Assembly (NCBI GenBank): GCA_047921175.1 | Contig: JBLRWQ010000004.1 | Location: 1 to 64,000, forward strand | Reading direction: 5' to 3' | Length of the DNA stretch: 64,000 nucleotides | Origin: T1Sed10-7 sp047921175 | GTDB taxonomy: Bacteria; Actinomycetota; Nitriliruptoria; Nitriliruptorales; Nitriliruptoraceae | Part shown: piece after piece, positions 58,650-64,000 of the stretch | How positions within the stretch are numbered: the first letter of the stretch is position 1 | Layout of the letters: every line of letters begins with the position of its first letter | Notes under the pieces: generated by a model | What the model saw: the letters and a program-made list of their open reading frames with translations, nothing else | Told to the model about the DNA's origin: nothing | The model's database searches: none | Program-made: the position numbers and the translations under genes

Positions 58650-59414
58650 TCAGCCCGGCGGGCGATCCGCACCCGGGATCGAGAGGCCGTAGGGGAGCTC
58701 GAGGCGGTGGGCGGCGAGCAGGTCGGCGTCGGCGAGCAGCTGCGCCGTCGGGCCGTCCGCCACGACCCGGCCCCCGTCCATCAGCACCGTGCGGGGACAC
58801 AGCTCCAGGACCAGGGGCAGGTCGTGCGTGACGAGCAGCTGGGTGACCTCGAGACCGGCCAGGGTGGTGATGAGCTCGCGCCGCCCGGCGGGGTCCAGCC
58901 CCGCGGTGGGCTCGTCGAGCACCAGCAGGTCGGGGCGCAGCGCGAGCACCGTGGCCAGCGCGGCCCGGCGGCGTTCCCCACCGGAGAGGTGGTGCGGCGC
59001 ACGGTCTGCCAGGTGGGCGATGCCGAGCGAGGCCATCGCGGTCGCGACCCGCTCGTCGAGCTCCGCGCCGCGCAGGCCGTGGTTCGCGGGACCGAAGGCC
59101 ACGTCATCACGCACCGTGGCCATGAACAGCTGGTCCTCGGCGTCCTGGAACACGAACCCGACCCGCTGTCGCACCTCGCGGAGGGTGCGCGCCTCCACCG
59201 GGAGCCCCGCGACGGCGAGCCGGCCACGCTCGGGCCGTAGCAGCCCGTTGGTGTGCAGGCTGAGCGTCGTCTTGCCCGCCCCGTTGGGGCCGACCAGCGC
59301 GACCCGCTCCCCCGCGGCCACCACCAGGTCGACACCGACGAGCGCCGGCGTCCCGTCCGGGTAGCGGTAGTGGACGTCCTCGACCACCAGGGCCTGGCGG
59401 GACGACGCGCTCAT
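58650..59414 (-). CDS. cbiO: ECF transporter ATPase CbiO/NikO-type
   Basis: A 254-residue ATPase energising the nickel/cobalt ECF transporter. Walker A is VGPNGAGKTTLS, the ECF-type QDAEDQLF segment replaces a normal Q-loop context, the signature is HLSGGERRRAALA and Walker B is LLVLDEPTAGLD. The ATG overlaps the cbiQ stop by 4 bp. Only one ATPase gene is present, so it should act as a homodimer. Confidence 0.93.
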   Translation of the reverse strand: MSASSRQALVVEDVHYRYPDGTPALVGVDLVVAAGERVALVGPNGAGKTTLSLHTNGLLRPERGRLAVAGLPVEARTLREVRQRVGFVFQDAEDQLFMATVRDDVAFGPANHGLRGAELDERVATAMASLGIAHLADRAPHHLSGGERRRAALATVLALRPDLLVLDEPTAGLDPAGRRELITTLAGLEVTQLLVTHDLPLVLELCPRTVLMDGGRVVADGPTAQLLADADLLAAHRLELPYGLSIPGADRPPG

Positions 59415-60202
59415 CCGAACCCTCCTCCCAGCCCGCCCGCGAGGACGTGGCTGATCACCCGGATCACCGCGGCGGTCGCCGGGACGGCGAGGACGCCGAG
59501 CCAGACCGACAGCGGCACCGGCGGCTCCTCCACCAGGGCCGGCAGCCGGCCGGTGAAGCCGCGCGCGAGCATCGCGGCATGCACCCGCTCGCCCCGCTCG
59601 TAGGAGCGGACGAACAGCACCCCGAGCCCGGCCGTCAGCGGGCGCAGCTGCCACAGCCAGCGGGGGTCGTAGCCGCGGGCGGTCATCGCCCGGCGCTGCC
59701 GGGACACCTCCGCCACGATCACCTCGAGGTAGCGGACCATCAGCGCCGCGATCTGGGTCAGCAGCGGGGGCACCCGCAGCCGCTCGAGCCCCCGCAGCAG
59801 GTCGGGCACCTCCGTCGTCGCGACCAGGAGCAGGGAGGCCGCGGCGCCCAGCAGGGCCCGGGCCGCCACCCCGAACCCACCCCACAGGCCCGCCTCGGAC
59901 ACCGACAGCCCGAGCACCTCGATCCGGGGGCCCGAGGCGACCAGGGGCAGCACCAACGCCGTGAGCAGGAACGGCGCCACGACCACGAGGCGGACCAGCA
60001 GGAACCGGACCGGCACGCGCGAGACACGGGCGACCAGGGCCAGCAGGACGGCGATCCCGGCGTAGGCGAGCGGCTGCTGGTTCGGCGTGGTCGCGATCAC
60101 CACCGCCAGCAGGAACGCGGCGACGATCTTGCCGTGCGCCGGCAGCCGGTGGGTGACCGAGTGCTCGTGGAGGTACAGCGCGTGCGCGTGACCGGCCCCC
60201 AT
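59411..60202 (-). CDS. cbiQ: ECF transporter transmembrane T component CbiQ/NikQ-type
   Basis: A 263-residue membrane protein with the coupling-helix motifs of T components (RRAMTARGYD near residue 170 and AMLARGFTG near 220) and about five helices. It transmits ATP hydrolysis to the substrate-capturing CbiM subunit. The N-terminal HAHALYLHEHS is histidine-rich, as in some metal T components. It lies 67 bp downstream of cbiM and 4 bp into cbiO. Confidence 0.93.
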   Translation of the reverse strand: MGAGHAHALYLHEHSVTHRLPAHGKIVAAFLLAVVIATTPNQQPLAYAGIAVLLALVARVSRVPVRFLLVRLVVVAPFLLTALVLPLVASGPRIEVLGLSVSEAGLWGGFGVAARALLGAAASLLLVATTEVPDLLRGLERLRVPPLLTQIAALMVRYLEVIVAEVSRQRRAMTARGYDPRWLWQLRPLTAGLGVLFVRSYERGERVHAAMLARGFTGRLPALVEEPPVPLSVWLGVLAVPATAAVIRVISHVLAGGLGGGFG

Positions 60203-60269
60203 CGTCAGGCCTGCCCGGGCGGGCGGCGTCGCGGCGTGGACGATGGGCGGCCGCAGGGCCCGGGGACGG

Positions 60270-61265
60270 TCACCGGCGGGTCGAACCGGAGCGTGCCCCG
60301 GCAGCGCCGCGACGCTCGCGGATGGCCAGGAACAGTCCGGACCCGACCGCGAGGGTGAGCAGGGTGCCCGTGAACCCGGCGATCGCCAGGCTCACCGGTT
60401 CGCTGGCCACCCCGGCGGTGGCGTAGTCGTTGAAGATGCTGCCGGCCAGCAGGTGCTCCTCCTCCGCGTCGTCGAAGCCGAGGTCCTCGGCGACCCGTTC
60501 GAGCCCGTCGGGCTCGTCGACGGCGAACTGGGCGACCCCGACCGAGGTCACCAGGGCCGCGGCCAGCCCGACCAGGATCGGACGGGTACGTGGCCGTCGC
60601 TGCCCCGGCCCCGCGACCTCGATGCCGGCGGCGCCGCGGACCAGGTCGGGCCGGACCGCCAGGACCGCGGCGACCACCCCGGCGGTGATCAGCGCCTCGC
60701 CGATCCCGATGAGGGTGTGGACCCCGACCATCGCGGTGAAGACCCGGTCGAAGGGCACCGGTGCGGAGGCGCCGAACAACCACAGCAGGCTGAAGGCGAT
60801 CGCCGACAGCAGCACCGAGGCGAACCCGGCCAGGGCCGAGGCGATGGTCACGCCCGAACGGGTCGCCGGCAGGAGCCACCGGGCACCCCGGAACACGGCC
60901 CAGCCCCCCAGCGAGGTGACCACGGCCATGGTCAGCACGTTGTAGCCGAGCGCGGTGAGCCCGCCGTCGGCGAACACGAGCGCCTGGACGAGCACCACCA
61001 CCGCGACCACCAGCAGCCCCAGCGACGGCCCGAGCAGCACGGCCGCGAGCGCGCCACCGAGCAGGTGGCCGGTCGTGCCCGCAGCGACGGGGAAGTTGAC
61101 CATCTGCGCCGCGAACACGAACGCGGCGGTCACCCCCGCCAGTGGGATCCGGTCATCGTCGAGCTCGGGACGCGATGCCCGCACCGCTGCACCGATCGCG
61201 CCGGCGCTGACCACCCCGGTGACGATCGCGGTCGGCGCGGTCAGGAACCCATCGGGTGCGTGCAC
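60270..61265 (-). CDS. cbiM: ECF metal S component CbiM/NikM fused with CbiN/PDGLE domain
   Basis: A 331-residue membrane protein. It starts MHAPDGFL, so the N-terminal amine and His2 can form the metal site, with MVNFPVAAGTTGHLLGG supplying further ligands. Residues ~240-315 are a second two-helix domain with the PDGLE motif (FAVDEPDGLERV), equivalent to CbiN/NikN. The set is therefore M-N fused, Q and O. Metal is cobalt or nickel; no cobalamin riboswitch is upstream, and a Nur-like palindrome (61320-61336) suggests nickel. Confidence 0.92.
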   Translation of the reverse strand: MHAPDGFLTAPTAIVTGVVSAGAIGAAVRASRPELDDDRIPLAGVTAAFVFAAQMVNFPVAAGTTGHLLGGALAAVLLGPSLGLLVVAVVVLVQALVFADGGLTALGYNVLTMAVVTSLGGWAVFRGARWLLPATRSGVTIASALAGFASVLLSAIAFSLLWLFGASAPVPFDRVFTAMVGVHTLIGIGEALITAGVVAAVLAVRPDLVRGAAGIEVAGPGQRRPRTRPILVGLAAALVTSVGVAQFAVDEPDGLERVAEDLGFDDAEEEHLLAGSIFNDYATAGVASEPVSLAIAGFTGTLLTLAVGSGLFLAIRERRGAAGARSGSTRR

Positions 61266-61287
61266 GTGCCTCTCCCCTGCGCGTCCT

Positions 61288-61311
61288 GCCGGCCGGACCC
61301 GACCGGCCGGC
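61288..61311. repeat. GC-rich perfect inverted repeat in the cbiM leader
   Basis: GCCGGCCGG and CCGGCCGGC arms with a 6-nt loop, between the upstream gene's stop and the cbiM ATG. It could form a strong hairpin in the leader RNA. No T-run follows on the minus strand, so a classical terminator is unlikely, though readthrough attenuation from the upstream gene is possible. Confidence 0.5.
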
Positions 61312-61319
61312 GACCACTA

Positions 61320-61336
61320 CTGCGACTCTATCGCAG
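61320..61336. promoter_or_regulatory. Nur-like palindrome over the cbiM promoter
   Basis: CTGCGA-N5-TCGCAG, a perfect 6-5-6 inverted repeat with the TGC-N9-GCA skeleton of the actinobacterial Nur (nickel-responsive Fur-family) box. On the minus strand its centre is TAGAGT, a good -10 hexamer, about 57 bp before the cbiM ATG. It overlaps the stop codon of the upstream gene. A metal-bound repressor here would shut off cbiMQO. Confidence 0.45.
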
Positions 61337-62260
61337 CAAGGTGGACGACGCACGCAGACCGGCGCGCCGACGCAGCCGGGCCACCTGTGCTGCGGGCAGG
61401 ACCGCGTCCAGGCCATCGGGCGGGAGCAGGCCGGCACGCAGGAGCAGGGCGGCGGCGGCGAACCGGTCACCATCACGGTCGAACACCGCGAGCGCCGGCG
61501 GCGGGATCGTGCCGGCGATCCCCGGGCCGGTGAGGAGGTGGCGCAGGGCCATCCGACGCTGCCAGCCGTCCGGGACGCTTGCGAGCAGTGCCGCGAGGCG
61601 GTCCGCCGGCACCGGCCCGGACACGCCGGCGAGCACATCCCGCCGGGCGCGGACGTCACCGGCGGCAGCGACCTCGGCAGCGAGCCGCATCCAGCGGTCG
61701 GCAGGCGCCCTCGCCGCGGGACGGGCTGCCGACGCCTCGGGCGTCGCCGGGGTCGCGCGCGCCAGCACCCGGGTCCGTGGCCGCGGCCGCGGGCTGCTCC
61801 GGGGTACCGGCGGGGCGGGCGGTCCCGCCGGGTCCTCGGCGACCGGCGAGCGCACCGCTGACGGGGCACGATCCGGCCTGCCGGTGGTCGTCGGTGGCGG
61901 CCGGGCCGGATCGGGTGGCGAGGGCGCAGGTGCCGGCTGCGGCGACGAGGCGTCGAGGAGCTCCTCGGCGACCCGGGCCACCTCGGCGGGTGCGAGCCCG
62001 AGCAGGTCCTGGGCGATGGCGGTCTGAGCGGCCGGTGGGACCTCGAGGTCCTCGAGGTGGCGGGCGACGGTGCTGGCGGCGACGGGCGCCCCGTGCGCCA
62101 GCAGCCGCTCCACCAGCAGCTGCCGGTCCTGCCCGGTCAGCCCCTGCACGGCCCGGGTCGCGGTGCGCACCGCCTGGACGCGGCTGGACGGCTCCGACGC
62201 GGCGCGCAGCTGCGTCAGGGCGCCGGCGAGGACCCGCAGCTGGTCGGACGTGGGCTCCAT
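61328..62260 (-). CDS. Orphan hypothetical protein with proline-rich linker
   Basis: A 310-residue protein, not recognised. An N-terminal helical domain (about 1-105; LTQLRAASEPSSRVQAVRTA, AIAQDLLGLAPAEVARVAEELL) is joined by ~80 residues of Pro/Ala/Arg-rich linker to a C-terminal helical domain (about 190-310; WMRLAAEVAAAGDVRARRDVLAGVSG, WQRRMALRHLLTGPGI). The two end domains could be related helical bundles. It lies between the flotillin-like gene and cbiM on the same strand. Confidence 0.65.
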   Translation of the reverse strand: MEPTSDQLRVLAGALTQLRAASEPSSRVQAVRTATRAVQGLTGQDRQLLVERLLAHGAPVAASTVARHLEDLEVPPAAQTAIAQDLLGLAPAEVARVAEELLDASSPQPAPAPSPPDPARPPPTTTGRPDRAPSAVRSPVAEDPAGPPAPPVPRSSPRPRPRTRVLARATPATPEASAARPAARAPADRWMRLAAEVAAAGDVRARRDVLAGVSGPVPADRLAALLASVPDGWQRRMALRHLLTGPGIAGTIPPPALAVFDRDGDRFAAAALLLRAGLLPPDGLDAVLPAAQVARLRRRAGLRASSTLLR

Positions 62261-62295
62261 CGCCGCGCTCCTGCCGTCGTGTCAGGCGGCCGTGC

Positions 62296-63708
62296 TCACG
62301 TCTCGTCGTCCGGTCGCTCGCCCGCCCGAGCGGCGGGCGGCGCGTCGTCCTGGGTGCTGCCCCCGCCGAGGCCGGCCAGCAGGCCGCGCAGGTCGAGCCC
62401 GGTCAGGTCCGAGCCGATCTGCAGGCCCTGCTCGACGTTCGACGCGACGCTGCGGGCCAGCGAGGACGCCCCGTCGGTGGAGATCACCGTCATCCGCTCC
62501 ACCGCGCTGAGCGGCTCGGAGGCAGCACCGACCAGGTCCGGGAGCACCCCGGCGATCAGGTCCAGGGTGGCCGCGTCGCCGTAGAGGCGGAACGCCTCCG
62601 CGTTCTTGCGTCGGGCCTCGGCCTCGGCCTCGCCGCGGGCCAGGATCGCGGCCGCCTCGGCGCGGCCCTCGAGCTCCACCGCCTCGGCCATGCGGGCGCG
62701 TCGGGCCTTCTCCGCGTCGGCCTCGAAGATCGCCGCGTTCTTGGCCGCCTCGGCCTCCTGCTCGATGCGGTAGCGGTCGGCATCCGCGGGCTTGCGGACC
62801 TCGGTGTCGAGCTGCCGGTCACGCAGGGCCGCCTCCTGGACCGCGACCCGCTCCTGCTCCTGGATGACCTCACGGTTGCGGGCGGCCTCCCGCAGCGGGC
62901 CGGCCGCGGCGGCCTGGGCCTGGGCCTCGTCGGTCTCCGCCTTGATCTCCGCCTTGCGGAGCTCCAGCTGGCGCTCCTGGACCGCGACCGCCTCCTCGGC
63001 CCGCAGCCGCTCCTCCTCGGCGGCCTGGTTGGCGCGGGCCTCGGCGATCTTGGCGGTCTGCTCCACCCGTGCCGCTTCTGGCCGGCCGAGGTCGTTGAGG
63101 TAGGTGCCCTCGGCCTGGATGTCCTGGAGCTGGAAGGTGTCGAGGGTGAGCCCCTGGTTGGTGAGCGAGGTCTCGGCCTCCTCGGCGACCGCGGAGGCGA
63201 ACCGGGCCCGGTCCTTGATGATCTCCTCGATCGTGAGCCGGCCGACGATGGCGCGCAGCGACCCGGCCAGCACCTCGGTGGTGAAGGTGTCGACCTCCTT
63301 CTGCTGGGTCAGGAACCGCTGGGCGGCGGCACGGATCGCGTCCTCGTTCCCGCCGACCTTGACCACCGCGACCCCGTCGAGGTCGGCCTTGATGCCCTGG
63401 CTGGACACGGCCCCGCGGATGCTGACGGAGATGCGTCGGGAGGACAGGTCCATCACGTGCAGGCGCTGCACGAAGGGCAGCACGAACACGCTCGCACCCA
63501 TGATGACCTTCTGGCCGCTCATGTCGTAGGAGATGTCCCCGGTCTCCGGGTTCTTGACCGGTTCACCCTTGCGCCCGGTGATGATGAACGCCTCGTTCGG
63601 CCCGGCGACCTTGATGCGGGACACGATCGTGGCGCCGACGAGCACCAGCAGGAAGACCGCGCCGACGATGCCGAGCACCAGCGGCGAGGGGAACAGGGCG
63701 TCGAACAC
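62296..63708 (-). CDS. Flotillin-like SPFH/Band 7 membrane protein
   Basis: A 470-residue protein anchored by one N-terminal helix (LVLGIVGAVFLLVLVGATIV). An SPFH domain follows at about 30-200 (VAGPNEAFIITGRKG, LPFVQRLHVMDLSSRRISVSI), then a long Glu/Ala-rich coiled coil (ARANQAAEEERLRAEEAVAVQERQ) and a short C-terminal region. This is the flotillin/FloT architecture associated with ordered membrane microdomains. It sits just downstream of an NfeD-like gene, the typical flotillin partner, with a 16-bp gap. GTG at 63708 chosen because the helix follows at once. Confidence 0.9.
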   Translation of the reverse strand: MFDALFPSPLVLGIVGAVFLLVLVGATIVSRIKVAGPNEAFIITGRKGEPVKNPETGDISYDMSGQKVIMGASVFVLPFVQRLHVMDLSSRRISVSIRGAVSSQGIKADLDGVAVVKVGGNEDAIRAAAQRFLTQQKEVDTFTTEVLAGSLRAIVGRLTIEEIIKDRARFASAVAEEAETSLTNQGLTLDTFQLQDIQAEGTYLNDLGRPEAARVEQTAKIAEARANQAAEEERLRAEEAVAVQERQLELRKAEIKAETDEAQAQAAAAGPLREAARNREVIQEQERVAVQEAALRDRQLDTEVRKPADADRYRIEQEAEAAKNAAIFEADAEKARRARMAEAVELEGRAEAAAILARGEAEAEARRKNAEAFRLYGDAATLDLIAGVLPDLVGAASEPLSAVERMTVISTDGASSLARSVASNVEQGLQIGSDLTGLDLRGLLAGLGGGSTQDDAPPAARAGERPDDET

Positions 63709-63724
63709 GTCTGGCTCCGCTCGC

Positions 63725-64000
63725 TCAGGCCTCGGGGTCGAGGCGCGCGACGACCACCGCGGATGCGGACAGCACCGCGGTGACCTGGATCTGGACGCCG
63801 ACGGGCAGCGGGTCGGTGGCCCGGGCGTTGTACTTGCGCTGCTCACCGTGGTGGCGGATCGTCACCTCGCCGTACCCGTCGGCCGGGATCGGGGTGATGA
63901 CGACCCCCGGGGTGCCTTCCAGCCCACGCGTCGTGACGGTGGCGTCGGTCGGCATGCGCATCAGGCTGCGCATCATCACCAGCGCGATCCCGCCGATCAC
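63725..64000 (-). CDS. NfeD-like protein, 5' part outside window
   Basis: The C-terminal 91 residues of a protein whose start lies beyond the window. A membrane helix (IGGIALVMMRSLM) is followed by a small OB-fold-like domain (GTPGVVITPIPADGYGEVTIRHHGEQRKYNARATDPLPVG, in parts), as in short NfeD proteins that partner flotillins. The GTG at 64000 is only the window edge and need not be the real start. Confidence 0.7.
   Translation of the reverse strand: MIGGIALVMMRSLMRMPTDATVTTRGLEGTPGVVITPIPADGYGEVTIRHHGEQRKYNARATDPLPVGVQIQVTAVLSASAVVVARLDPEA

Noticed and set aside
61288..61311. Intrinsic terminator of the upstream orphan gene.
   Set aside because: No T-run after the hairpin on the minus strand.
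61266..61327. Possible cobalamin riboswitch upstream of cbiM.
   Set aside because: The spacer is only about 60 bp and lacks B12-box-like sequence; only a simple GC hairpin is present.

Overview
The window is about 64 kb of very GC-rich, gene-dense chromosome. Gene content, GTG-rich starts, leaderless promoters and the order ruvC-ruvA-ruvB-yajC-secD-secF-apt-relA point to an actinobacterium. The N-acetylglutaminylglutamine amide (NAGGN) osmolyte genes and the overall mix would fit a salt- or alkali-adapted deep lineage such as Nitriliruptoria, but that placement is inference. I see no insertion sequence, prophage, integron, CRISPR array or rRNA; there is one tRNA gene.

Layout. 1-8.8 kb (minus strand): housekeeping block yebC, ruvC, ruvA, ruvB, a small RCK_C protein, yajC, an HD phosphohydrolase, secD, secF, apt and relA (cut by the window edge). 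8.9-16.7 kb: adenosine deaminase, then the three NAGGN proteins (M42 hydrolase, GNAT/ATP-grasp synthetase, glutamine-hydrolysing amidotransferase), with a YigZ-family gene and a zinc-finger rhomboid protease between them. 16.9-24.1 kb: PhzF-like protein, acetamidase/formamidase, SURF1, a three-gene flavoprotein/iron-sulfur operon (GlpA-like, pyridine-nucleotide flavoprotein, DUF1667) and glutamate dehydrogenase. 24.2-28.8 kb: four-gene operon (FAD amine-oxidase-like, DUF1365, two cyclopropane-fatty-acid-synthase-like methyltransferases), probably for lipid modification. 29.1-32.7 kb: response regulator facing a histidine kinase that is translationally coupled to a solute-binding lipoprotein. 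32.8-37.7 kb: membrane-anchored sulfite-oxidase-like protein with a tiny membrane protein upstream, GNAT, YczE-like membrane protein, M23 peptidase. 38-43.8 kb: AtuA-family protein, and a SWIM protein coupled to an SNF2 helicase. 44-48.4 kb: small protein, MarP-like membrane serine protease, ABC-2 exporter, hemolysin-III-like protein. 48.6-54.3 kb: SLC13 transporter, cyclic-nucleotide-domain histidine kinase, receiver-only regulator, MFS protein, DUF456 protein, tRNA-Met. 54.3-58.6 kb: DMT transporter, DUF6325-like protein, metallo-beta-lactamase-fold hydrolase, lipoprotein, a start-less mug-like DNA glycosylase remnant, LLM flavin oxidoreductase. 58.7-61.3 kb: CbiMQO-type nickel/cobalt ECF transporter preceded by a Nur-like palindrome. 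61.3-64 kb: orphan proline-rich protein, flotillin-like protein and NfeD-like protein (cut).

How the genes work together. Many neighbours are coupled by 4-bp ATGA/GTGA overlaps (ruvA/ruvB, secD/secF, yajC/HD, SWIM/SNF2, solute-binding protein/kinase, cbiQ/cbiO, SLC13/kinase, regulator/MFS). Several convergent genes overlap at their 3' ends. The most informative points are the interrupted NAGGN locus, the palindrome-rich divergent region at 28.8-29.1 kb, the solute-binding-protein/kinase/regulator trio, the Nur-like operator at 61.3 kb, the relA start problem and the mug remnant.
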